Below the pieces are notes generated by a model. It was not told the origin of the DNA, ran no database searches, and saw only the letters and a list, made by a program, of their open reading frames with translations. This document shows, piece after piece, positions 46,867 through 57,114 of a DNA stretch of 64,000 nt. How positions within the stretch are numbered: the first letter of the stretch is position 1; the number at the start of each line of letters is the position of its first letter. Source of the stretch: Leptodactylus fallax (lineage: Eukaryota; Chordata; Amphibia; Anura; Leptodactylidae); NCBI GenBank assembly GCA_947044405.1, contig CAMRHE010000021.1, forward strand, positions 6,680,501 to 6,744,500, given 5' to 3'. The position numbers were made by a program, and so were the translations under genes.

Positions 46867-48364
46867 CAGTGGGGAAAAAAAGTATTTAGTCAGCCACCAA
46901 TTGTGCAAGTTCTCCCACTTAAAAAGATCAGAGAGGCCTGTAATTGACATCATAGGTAGACCTCAACTATGAGAGAAAAAATGAGAAAACATATCTAGAA
47001 AATCACATTGTCTGATTTTTTTTTTAAGAATTTATTTGCAAATTATGATGGAAAATAAGTATTTGGTCACCTACAAACAAGCAAGATTTCTGGCTCTCAC
47101 AGACCTGTAACTTCTTCTTTAAGAGACTCCTCTGTCCTCCACTCATTACCTGTAGTAATGGCACCTGTTTGACATTGTTATCAGTATAAAAGACACCTGT
47201 CCACAACCTCAAACAGTCACACTCCAAACTCCACTATGGTGAAGACCAAAGAACTATGGAAGGACACCAGAAACAAAATTGTAGACCTGCACCAGGCTTG
47301 GAAGACTGAATCTGCAATAGGCAAGCAGCTTGGTGTGAAGAAATCAACTGTGGGAGCAATAATTAGAAAATGGAAGACATACAAGACCACTGATAATCTC
47401 CCTCGATCAGGGGCTCCACGCAAGATCTCACCCCGTGGGGTCAAAATGATCACAAGAACAGTGAGCAGAAATCCCAGAACCACACAGGGAGGACCTAGTG
47501 AATGACCTGCAGAAAGCTGGGACTAACGTAACAAAGGCTACCGTCAGTAACACACTGCGCCACCAGGGACTCAGATCCTGCAGTGCCAGATGTGTCCCCC
47601 TGCTTAAGCCAGTACATATCCGGGCCCGTCTGAAGTTTGCTAGAGCATTTGGATGTTTCAGAAGAGTATTGGGAGAATGACATATGGTCAGATGAAACCA
47701 AATTAGAACTGTTTGGTAGAAACACAACTCGTCGTGTTTGGAGGAGATTAAATGCTGAGTTTCATCCAAAGAACACCATACCTACTGTGAAGCATGGGGG
47801 TGACAACATGATGCTTAGGGGCTGTTTCTCTGCAAAGAACGGCCATGTATCGTGAGATTTTGAGTGCAAACCTCCTTCCATCAGCAAGGGCATTGAAGAT
47901 GAAACGAGGCTGGGTCTTTCAGCATGACAATGATCCCAAGCACACCGCCAGGGCAACGAATGAGTGGCTTCGTAAGAAGCATTTCAATGTCCTGGAGTGG
48001 CCTAGCCAGTCTCCAGATCTCAACCCCATAGAAAACTTTTGGAGGGAGTTGAAAGTTCGTGTTGCCCAGCAACAGCCCCAAAATATCACTGCTCTAGAGG
48101 AGATCTGCATGGAGGAATGGGCCAACATACCAGCAACAGTGTGTGCCAACCTTGTGAAGACTTACAGAAAATGTTTGACCTCTGTCATTGCCAACAAAGG
48201 ATAAATTCTTTAAAAATCAGACAATGTGATTTTCTGGATTTGTTTTCTCATTTTGTCTCTTATAGTTGAGGTCTACCTATGATATCAATTACAGGCCTCT
48301 CTCATCTTTTTAAGTGGGAGAACTTGCACAATTGGTGGCTGACTAAATACTTTTTTCCCCACTG
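46867..48364 (+). mobile_element. Tc1 element (copy B), both TIRs, internally deleted
   Basis: CAGTGGGGAAAAAAAGTATT starts at 46867 and its inverted copy ends at 48364; TA flanks are at 46865-46866 and 48365-48366. It is the same family as copy A (28787-30297). Relative to copy A it has lost about 45 bases inside the transposase (near 47840) and about 70 bases after the transposase (at 48200), each at a short shared word. Confidence 0.95.
47236..48204 (+). pseudogene. Tc1 transposase (copy B), several frameshifts and a deletion
   Basis: [19 protein letters not shown] start as in copy A. A one-base insertion (GGGAGGACC for GGGGGACC near 47490), a small deletion in the RAREHLD region (47643) and the ~45-bp deletion break the frame. 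The C-terminal part (47845-48204) is open and carries [16 protein letters not shown] and [13 protein letters not shown]. The gene ends at NKG followed by TAA because of the 3' deletion, losing the last few residues. Confidence 0.92.
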
Positions 48365-48368
48365 TATG

Positions 48369-49379
48369 TGTGAAGGATCTCACCTTGCCAAGCCTCTTGG
48401 CCTACCTGCGATCTCCCTTCTTACCTTCCACTCATGCCCCGTGAGTGCCCGGGTTCATAGGATAACATGAAACGAGCTTTATAAATTTTATATATTTATT
48501 AACTTAAGTGGGTCGGTACTAGCCACTAACATATACAGAGTACACAGTACAGTACTGTAAAATACAGTACAGAAAGAAAATGGGAATAAAAGATAGAAAA
48601 ACACCAAAATGAGTTTGCAGTCTGGTTCTCTGAGCCTCCATGTGTTAGTCCTCAGGGCACTTCTTTAAGCAAGTAACAGAGCATGTGTCTTCACATCTTC
48701 CCAGGATAGAACTCTAGCCTTTGTCTGGGGTGAGACCATATACCTATCCTAGTCTTCTCCCTTTATGATGCCACCAGGGGAGGAAGTCCCTCACTCCCTC
48801 CTGGAATCTAATAACTATAAACAGTCATAATTCCTCGCCATATGACCGTAGTATCAGGCAAGGGGTATGATGGGGTTCGTGGCGAGAACCCCATCGTGTA
48901 GACACAGAGAATGACCCCACATAAACCTTTGGGTAATGAGTTCAGTGTCTGGACCTTTTCCCTGCGCCCAACAGTAACGTGTCTCGACTGGAAATGTGCG
49001 CCTTCGTCTTGCGCACCTGAGGAATTTATTGGTGCAACTGTAGGATGCCGTCCTGGGAAAATATTGTCATAAAACCATATTTCCTTTGTTGTGTAGTCGG
49101 CGCCGGGGTAGCTGCTGTTGGTGTGCCCAGGCGTCCCACCATATCCTTGCAAGGACTCCCCCCTGCTGTGATAACGAGTGTAACACTGGTTACAAATGGA
49201 ATATAAATGGGACTACAAAGGTTTTTGATTACAGAGCAGAGATACCACATGCCTAAAGCCAAAAGGGTTTTGCTAACAGTCATAAATGCCACACTGTGTA
49301 GGAGTAATATGAACAAGTGATAACACACCAAAGCAAAATACATAACTGGGAAATACATAGCTGGGGTCTCATCATCACA
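48369..49379. mobile_element. Possible solo LTR
   Basis: Begins TGTGAAGGATC and ends TCATCATCACA, the TG...CA pattern of LTRs. It is flanked by GTATG (48364-48368) and CTATG (49380-49384), a 4 of 5 match. It is about 1 kb and has AATAAA near 48583. No coding or internal retroviral sequence was seen. The call is weak; it may be another repeat type. Confidence 0.3.
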
Positions 49380-49502
49380 CTATGGTTCTATCTGTCTGCA
49401 TATATCTATACATCTTTTCATCTCTATGCATTTATCCATCTATGTATAAATCTGTAATGTTTCTGTTTAACCATCTGGCTATCTATTTATCTTTCTATGC
49501 AT

Positions 49503-49800
49503 TTAAAGAGGTTGTCCAGGCTAAATGGTTATAGTTTAATTAGACCTGGGGAGGTAAAAAAACAAAACAAAACAAAAACATTCTCACCTGTCCCCCAGCG
49601 CGGTCCTTCTGCTCAGCTTCTTGCAGTGAAATTCCTCACTGGCTGTGACATCCCCAGGTCCCTTTCTTAGGCCGCTGAGTGGCCTCAGCAGCCACATGCA
49701 GCAAAGGCTTCTGCCAGAAGACAGGACCACGCTGGGAGGCATTGGAGCCAGGGGACAGGTGAGTATTTTTTTGTTTTTTCACAGACAGTGGTGTGTAATG
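49503..49800. mobile_element. TTAA-type MITE with inverted CTCACCTGTCC boxes
   Basis: The left end TTTAAAGAGGTTGTCCAGG is typical of amphibian TTAA MITEs. Inside, TTCTCACCTGTCCCC (49584) and the inverted GGGGACAGGTGAGTATTTTT (49752) flank GC-rich DNA. The right end is not defined. Confidence 0.6.
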
Positions 49801-50178
49801 AAGGTGTTATCTGTGTCAGTATTTTAGATATGGAAACTGTGCTTGTTACCGTTCAGAGCCTGTTAGCCATGTGGGTGCCCTCACTTAACCACTGCTCCCA
49901 AGACCTCCTAACAGCTAGTTCAGTTGTGCCTAGATTGTGGGCTATTTCTTGAAACAAACATCATACTTTTCTCAAGCTAGTGATGTGCCTCCTCTCAGAG
50001 TCTGTCAACTGGACAAAATGTCTTCAAGTGCGTTGTAGAGGCATGTGTAGCAGTCCACAATCTCACTAAGTATGTTGCTTGTAGTAAAATGTTGTACCGT
50101 GTTAGCCATAGAAAGTAGTGGAAGAGTGAAGTGCTGTTATCTGTTTGCAATCAGGTGGTGATTTGTGACCCTCACAGT

Positions 50179-50739
50179 TCATACATAGTGTGACATAAAA
50201 CTGGCATGAATATTAAGTCCAAATTGCAGAGTTTGAAATTTTTGCATTAACTTATATTCCCATTCCTTTCTCTCCCTCTGCATCTTAAAATGTCCCATTA
50301 AAACCACAACCCGCAAATCTTCAATAGAGTGGTCTTCTTCGGAGAAATGTGCGGCCACTGGGAGATCTGTTCTGCTGTTATTAATGGTGGATCTGTGTGA
50401 GTTCTTGCGCTGACTAAGTCTCTGCCCTTTTTCCCCCACATAGAGGCCTGTGGTGGGACATTGCACACACATTATGAGATACACCACATTGGAAGACCTG
50501 CAGGAAAATGTCCCCCTAATCCTGTGCACCTGTTGTGACTGTGGGATAGGTACACTGTCAGCAGTGTGGATGTGCCTGCAGGTCTTGCACCTGTTTTGCA
50601 GGCAAGGTGAGGTGCCATTTTCAGTTGGGGCCTTCAGGGCACTCTGGACAATAATATGCCTCAGGTTTGGTGGTTGTCGAAAGGAACGGAGAGGGGGGAC
50701 TGGAAATATGTCTTTGAGTTTGTTGTCCTTATGTAGCAC
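50179..50739 (-). pseudogene. Penelope-like GIY-YIG endonuclease domain
   Basis: CLQNRCKTCRHI is the cysteine-rich linker. Then come VYLIMCVQCPTTGLYVGEKG and QRLSQRKNSHRSTIN (a GIY-YIG type core ending in the conserved Arg and His), and an aromatic end (KEWEYKLMQKFQTLQFGLN). The domain is open for 186 codons and ends at a natural-looking stop. It is offset in frame from the RT just upstream. Confidence 0.88.
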
Positions 50740-50763
50740 AGGTTGGAGCTCCTTGGCAATCCT

Positions 50764-52085
50764 TCATAGGATCTCCAGCTGTGGGTTGTAGGTGACAACT
50801 AGGGGCACTCGGGCTTCATTCTGGGTCTCTTTATATGTGAGCAGACTGTCTCTGTTAATGGCTGCTGCTTTGTTTAATTGGTTGTCCGTCATTTTTGGTT
50901 TATATCCCAATCGGAGAAATTTCGTCCTCAGATCCTGGAGGTGCTTGTCCAGGTCTGCTTTGTCGGAGCAAATACGATTGTATCGTATAGCCTGGCTGTA
51001 AATAATAGATTGTCTTGTGTGCTTGGGGTGGAAGCTGTCGTTTCTCAGGTAGGCCGTTCTGTCTGTGGGTTTGTGGTATATTGATGTGAGTAGCCGGTGG
51101 TCTTTAATGTATATTGTGGTATCCAGAAAGTGGATTTCACTCCCTGAATAGCTAAGTTTAAAGTTGATGGTAGGGTGAAAGTCATTGAAGTCATTATGGA
51201 ATTGAAGTAGGGCCTCCTCACCTGCAGTCCAGATGACAAGGATATCATCGATATAACGAAGGTAATTCATAGGTTTGGTGGTGCATGTTGATAAATATGC
51301 TCCTTCCAGTTCTGCCATAAAGAGATTTGCATACTGTGGTGCACATCTGGTCCCCGTTGAAGTTCTCATTCGCTGTAGATATACATCCTCTCATAGATAA
51401 AATGGTTGTGGCCAGGGCTGTGGAGTCAGTACACCAAAGCCCCGACTCCGACTCCTCAATTTCCCCTGACTACGACTCCGGCTCCGGCTCCGACTCCGAC
51501 TCCGACTTGCTTACTCCAGATAATGGTGCTAAACCTTATAGGTTCACTCAGAACTCAGTCCCATCATTATATGGGGAATAGAACAGACCTTTACAGGACA
51601 TTTCATCATTTTCAACATTTCATCATTTTCCCAAATTCTTATGAAAATATATTCAGCACATACTGCATTGTACTACTAACTGTACCAATTTATTATATAT
51701 TTTGGGAGTCGGAGTCGGTCCATTTTATACCGACTCCCGACTCCGACTCCACCAAAATAGGCACCGACTCCACGACTCCGACTCCGACTCCACAGCCCTG
51801 GTTGTGGCTAAGGAGAAATTGTATGAGCTGCGTTACTGGTTCTGTTGGGAGGTTTTGTTTTTCCAGGTGTACCCGACATGCTGCAACTCCATCCTTGTGG
51901 GGAATGTTGGTATACAGGGATTCCACATCCATGGTGGCCAAAATGGTACCCTCAGGTAGTGGGCCCAGGGCATTCAGTTTGTTAAGAAGGTCAGTGGTGT
52001 CCTGGATATAGGGCAGATGGTCTCTGCTCTGCTGTAAGGAGTTTTGGCAGCTGTGTGAGGGTGCAGTACGTACACATCCACACAA
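50764..52085 (-). pseudogene. Penelope-like reverse transcriptase, split by hAT
   Basis: Upstream block LNALGPLPEGTILATMDVES then LYTNIP (first catalytic Asp region, 52085-51810). After the hAT, a frame change near 51375 leads to GTRCAPQYANLFMAELE, then MNYLRYIDDILVIW (active site YIDD), FLDTTIYIKDHRL, YHKPTDRTAYL and HPKHTRQSIIYSQAIRYNRI. All are standard Penelope-like blocks in order. Confidence 0.9.
51405..51808. mobile_element. 388-bp hAT MITE rich in CGACTC hexamers
   Basis: The element proper is 51413-51800: CAGGGCTGTGGAGTC at the left and its inverted copy at the right. Perfect duplications GTTGTGGC lie at 51405-51412 and 51801-51808. Both arms contain runs of CGACTC/GAGTCG, so the ends can fold on each other. 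It interrupts the Penelope-like RT. Confidence 0.93.
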
Positions 52086-52810
52086 CTTAGCATGCAGAGT
52101 AATTCATGGTAACTGAAGTGAAATATAATACGTCAGTCAGTAGGGCTGAAATCCAGTTTTGGTTATTCCTGAATTAATTGCTTGGTCCTACCACTGTAAC
52201 TATGTAAGTACAGTTGCACTCATTGCTGCTCTACCCAGGCTTTTAACATCACAGAAGGGGGAACTCCAGTGTTCTGATCTCAATCCTGTCATTGTAGTAG
52301 CTACTGTATTCTTGACAGGTTTCTTTACTTACCATCATGATGGTGTCCACAGAGTGACTGTCAATTTTGACAGTATCTGGAGGAGCTAAGGACCCTGAAA
52401 ATGGCAGCACTGGCCCTAGGCCTGAGCTCCCTGAGGCAGAAGGCCTGGATGTCAGACTAAGGTGGAGAGGGGGGGGGGCATCTTCTCCCATTATCAACGG
52501 CAATGATAAGTGATTCAAAGGTAGCTAATATACACTCTTATTATACACCCCAATGTCCCAATATAAACCTTCATTACATATCCCCCATATCCGTACCCCT
52601 ACTACATACACTCTGTCAGCAGTAAGGGACACTTTACAATATGTAACAGCAAAGAGAACATAAAACACAGGTGGCAGAGTCAGTTAGCTTGTGACAAGAC
52701 AAGGAAGCATCTGATCTATAAAGTTTCAAGAAGAAAATGTCATATTGTACTCTATGGAGAAATAGATAAAAGTGCTCTGTCATTAACTATTACACTACTT
52801 TGCTACCTAG

Positions 52811-52865
52811 GTGATGTTCTCCAGGACAGTCATGCAGAGATAATTGCAAAGAGAAGTTTTCAGAG
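52811..52865 (+). CDS. ADAT1: ADAT1 coding exon 4 (HAE catalytic motif)
   Basis: A 55-bp exon, acceptor TGCTACCTAG and donor GTAAGG. It reads DVLQDSHAEIIAKRSFQ. The His of HAE is a zinc ligand and the Glu is the proton shuttle of the adenosine deaminase fold. Phase 1 at the start (finishing Gly) and phase 2 at the end (AG of an Arg codon). Confidence 0.97.
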
Positions 52866-53466
52866 GTAAGGTTGTCTTAGGCATCATATCATTAAAAACA
52901 GACCATGCTTGTTCCTCAGGGACAATAGCTGTCCCATGACTCTTAATGTCCATGATTTGACCTTAACCAACTTCTAATTGCATGTTATAGATCAGCAAGA
53001 ACTCAACTAGACATGCCATGTTTAAAAGAGTATTCCCATCTCATAAAGTGATGGCAAATTGCTGAGAAATCACGTAATGTTATGGTTAGTGAGAATTCGA
53101 CCTGTGGCACTCCCATGTTTCTTAGAATGAAGGTTTGCAAGGGTGATCTAACATTGCATCCCCTTCCAAGTTTTATCTGCAAAGCTGCCCTCCTGATCAA
53201 TCCAGCTATGTACTGGGACGCCCTGCAGTTCTCTTCACAGTGGGTGGCTAGGACATGGCTTTTCAGGAGAAGAACAGTGAAGAGGATGCAGAGCAAAGTC
53301 AGCACTGCAACCCTTTGTTCTCAGGATTGTGGGGTCCCAGAGGACAGGTCTTTACACCATTTTATGATAATAAAAAAAAAAAAAAAGTATTCATCTAGCA
53401 ATGTGCCATCAGTTTGTGAGATGGGTAAACAGTTCTAAGTTTTGTAAGTTTTCATTTTAATGATCT

Positions 53467-53828
53467 TTAAAGAATTGTCCAACCTCAAATCAGTTTTTCA
53501 TATTGATGACCAATCCACAGGATAGATCATTAATATGTCGTGTGGGAATCTGACATCCTGACTCCGCACAGATCAACAGTTCTGGCAGTGTCTGGGGACT
53601 GGCAGCTGCTTCAGTGGATGGGGAGCATGTGCAGCACCATTCCTATTCAAGGAATCACTGCTATACAGTTGTTACTTGAATATGAGAGCCTGCACACAAT
53701 CCCTGTCCACTACTATATTTTCCATTGCCCAGACGTTGCCTATACAGCTGATCAGTGTGGGGTATGGCTGTAGGATCTCCACAGGTCACACGCTGAGGGC
53801 CTATCCAGTGGATGATGGAACACATTAA
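53467..53828. mobile_element. TTAA-type MITE, inverted relative to 46510-46760
   Basis: TTAAAGAATTGTCCAACCTC at the left, then CATATTGATGACCAATCCAC and GGATAGATCATTAATATG, which are complements of blocks at 46660-46705. The right end near TTAA 53825 is decayed. Confidence 0.55.
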
Positions 53829-55674
53829 GTTCTGCTGACAAAAGCCTTAAATCACTGACTCATTATCTGACTCATCATAGCAGTGAAAAGATCCAGCTAT
53901 GGAAATTGTGCAGCTAAGTCCAACCCCTTCCCCTAATTATTGGATTCTTCAACTAATCTATAGAATGTATTGATTATGAAGAACACTGGGGTCAATGTGT
54001 CATCTTTAGGACAACAGTAGATAATTCACCCATTTTAGTGGCTAAATCTGTGGTTACTGTAGTGATAGAAATGAGGTTTGTGAAATGGACTTAGACCGTG
54101 AGCAGTTAGAAATGTGAGTGTCACCACTCTGCAGTGTCCCTCAACTTCATTGGCTGAACAGGCTTGTTTATTTAGTAATAGTGGGCCTCACACCAGCACT
54201 TCTCTTGGGAAGCCATAGTATTATACTGGTTAAATTCCATGAAGCCTTTCATGTTCCTAAGTGAAAATACAGTCCTATTTTTATAATGCCATTATCTTAG
54301 GGCAGACAACCATCAGGATAGATATATTCCAGTCCAGGTCGTCATTGACCGCTATGTGGAGACTGATGTCTGGAACAGCCACAGTGTGTCATTTTACAGC
54401 TACCTCCAAACACAGTATTTGGCGTAGACAGATTTGTCACTTTTCCTAAGTTTATTTGTTTTCACACAACTTGGCTGGCAAAGCTGTGGCACCTGTTCAA
54501 GAATAACACTGTATATATGGAGTCTGTCATTCATGAAGCCGATCTGTAGAGTACCAGTCACACCCTGTCACTATTGACAAGAGGCACGCAGAGGAGAATG
54601 ATTGCTAACTTGTGTCTTTAGTATATTTTTCCTCTGTCAGTTGACACCACATTCTCCAGGGGCTGCAGACATGATGTATATATGAGAAAACCTAGAACTG
54701 AATATATAGTATTTCTGTTTTCCCCATAAAACGTTTGTCCGGTAAATTTCTTGTAATCTAACTGATTTCTGTTAAGTTTAATCATCTGGAATTTATTAAC
54801 AGTATAATGTGAAATTTCACAATACCTGGAGACTAAGCTGAGAAAACAAATTAGGAAATTCCTTCAATTAACCTCTTCCTGCTCAGCATATTATTACACT
54901 GCACTATTAAGCCTCAATGCTTAGGTGATGCTCTACATTACCACTGGGCTCTGGTGAATTATACAGCTGGGACTGGTCTCTCTTCCTGAGTTGGAGAGAA
55001 CTCCAGCTATGGCGTTTTAAACTCCTTTAGATGCAGTGATCACAGCATCTAAGTGGTTGTTGGCTGAGGGGGTTGTTTAACAACAGCCTCTAGTCTGTGC
55101 AGATGCCTACTGAAGGTATTGCATTATATTGTACAGGTGATCAAGCAACTGTATATTCAAGTTCACCGTGGAACTATAAAAAAAAAAAAAAAAAATCATA
55201 TGAAAAGTTTTAAATTAAATTAATTTGAATTGTGGAGATGGGGGGGGGCAAGTTGCTGGAGCCTTCATTGCCATACTAGTCTATATGTGCCATCAATGAG
55301 AATGGGAATGTAAACTTGAGTAAACTGAATACATATGAAAACTATTACTGTATTATTAAAATGTCATTTTGAAGACAATTATCTGCTTGTAATAGTAGCT
55401 CCTGATCTTCAAAATGTATAGGTATAGGTCTCTGTTAGGGTTTTCGGTAAGTGCTGTAGGTCCTACTTTTTTTGTGCAGCAATTTCAGTTTAAAAAAACA
55501 GACACCTGATTGACCCTGTTAAAGTCAATAGGTTCCTTTGAGCTTTGTACGTTTTAGTCATAGAACAGATCCATTCTTGGTTGTTTTTCTGTTTTTCTGG
55601 CCCTCTGCGTACCTGTATATATAGTAAAGGTTCTGCTGTATTTTCAAGGCAGGGATAGCATTTAGGCTGACACA

Positions 55675-56011
55675 GACTATCCTAGGGCTGGACAGTTATG
55701 ACCCAAATCAAAATCACGATTAACTGAACATTTTACCTCAATTACGATTAATGAACAATTGTTTTAGAACACTTTTTATTTGCCACACCCCCGGTTTATA
55801 TACCCCGCTATGCCACTGAATTTTGCTTTCAGTTATTCACATATTAGCTATTTTGACTGGATAGTATACAGTGACATATACTTTAGCCAATGGGTGTGTG
55901 AGACAGGATGACGTGGACGCAAAATAATTGAAATAATCGATGTGAGCAAGTTCATATCTATTGAGCTGATTTTGGGTATTTTTCAATTAATTTCCCAGCT
56001 CTAGACTGTCC
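55675..56011. mobile_element. 321-bp hAT-like MITE
   Basis: The element proper is 55683-56003. TAGGGCTGGACAG at the left matches the complement of the right end, TAGAGCTGGGAAA. The flanks GACTATCC (55675-55682) and GACTGTCC (56004-56011) agree at 7 of 8 bases. The interior has ATCACGATTAAC and AATAATCGATG blocks known from vertebrate hAT MITEs. Confidence 0.75.
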
Positions 56012-56795
56012 CCTACTTGTCTGAGAGAAAGCCCAGTATGGATGGCATCATTTATAACAAAAAAGGTTGCTCTAGATGGAACTTTTTAGAATTTTTTTTT
56101 AAATAATATATAAATTAATATCCAGTACCTTTCAGATCCAATTGATTTTTTTTAAATGACCCCTCTCATTTCTACATAGGTGGTTCAGTATAGTGTTTTA
56201 TTATTCGTTATTTGGGAGATATATTCCCACCCCCTTGTGCCCCACTTGCCGCCTGAGTTGCCAGAGGTTACGCTCTTATTCAGGGAACTGCAACTCGGGC
56301 TATCAATACGTTCCTGTGAAAGTCAGAATGAGGCCCTCATAGGGAAGCACTGAGAGCCTGAGTTTCGGTTCACTGGCAACTCAGAAGCAGGTCAGGGGCA
56401 GTGTTGAAAACTATACCTGTCTGATAACACTGCTTCTTTAAGAAATTTTGTACTCAAAGGACAAGGGGATTAGAGAAGTTGCAGGACTGGAAATGTGTGA
56501 TCACATGTTATCCAAGCTGCACACACCCAGGGACATTGTTCACATACTAAAATTCAGAAACAGTTAGTATCATTGTAAATGAATGTTTTGTTCAAATGTA
56601 TTTGCATATGGAGTGAGAGTTATGATTTAGATATATCATGTTCTCTCTGTCTCTTACAGCAGTCAGATATAAGTGTCTGCCAGAACGCTCATCTTACAGA
56701 CTCAGCACTTGACTTTTGTTCTGTTGGCGGCTCAGTTTTATTAGGAGACTGCCAGGAGACTGTATTAAGGGCTTTGCTTTCTTGTCTTGAGCCAG

Positions 56796-56926
56796 GTACC
56801 TCCTTCATCAGCTTTCCATAGCTCTGTCAGGGATCCAGGACTGTGTGTTGGTTCCTGGAAATGATACCAATAAGTGGATGCTAAAGCCAGGGGTCTCCTT
56901 TGTGTTCTTCATTAGCCACACACCTT
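56796..56926 (+). CDS. ADAT1: ADAT1 coding exon 5 (ends at zinc-site PC)
   Basis: No long open frame marks this exon; it was found by joining phases. The acceptor is AGCCAG and the donor GTAAGTAT. It reads [20 protein letters not shown], then [20 protein letters not shown] and HTP. It completes the Arg codon from exon 4 and ends in phase 1 with the T of the Cys codon. That Cys, of the PCGD motif, is a zinc ligand. Human ADAT1 has the same FVFFSSHTPCGD context. Confidence 0.95.
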
Positions 56927-57114
56927 GTAAGTATCTGTCTACTCAGCTTAATGTTATGGACACTTAGGGTATACAGATCTCAGTTCCACAGACTATTTAA
57001 TAGAAAGCCTGTTCTACAGATGTGTGTGTACAAATGAAAAGGAAATCAAGAACTTATTATTTCAATTCTGCCTAGGTGGTGCATAAGGAGCTATGGATAT
57101 ACACTATGCAAATA

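Larger units (their letters stand above)
50090..52085 (-). mobile_element. Penelope-like element, 5'-truncated, with hAT insertion
   Basis: On the - strand: upstream RT part (52085-51810), the hAT at 51413-51800, RT core (51369-50764) and GIY-YIG endonuclease (50739-50179). Only about two frame breaks are visible, so it is fairly young. The N-terminal part before the first RT block is absent. Confidence 0.88.
44566..52810 (+). other. ADAT1 intron (8.2 kb) with nested transposons
   Basis: Holds two Tc1 elements, a possible LTR, a TTAA MITE and a Penelope-like element, listed separately. The stretches 44570-44900, 49800-50090 and 52090-52800 hold no recognisable gene. Confidence 0.85.
52866..56795 (+). 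other. ADAT1 intron (3.9 kb)
   Basis: Mostly unassigned DNA. It includes an A run at 53370-53384, a TTAA MITE (53467-53828), a hAT MITE (55675-56011), and an A run then G run near 55178-55250. Nothing coding was recognised at 53830-55670 or 56012-56795. Confidence 0.85.

Noticed and set aside
56579..56821. 80-codon frame starting before ADAT1 exon 5, with a plausible acceptor at 56660.
   Set aside because: Its translation does not match ADAT1 and ends in a stop; using the later acceptor at 56795 in another frame restores the conserved YLLHQL...HTPC sequence.
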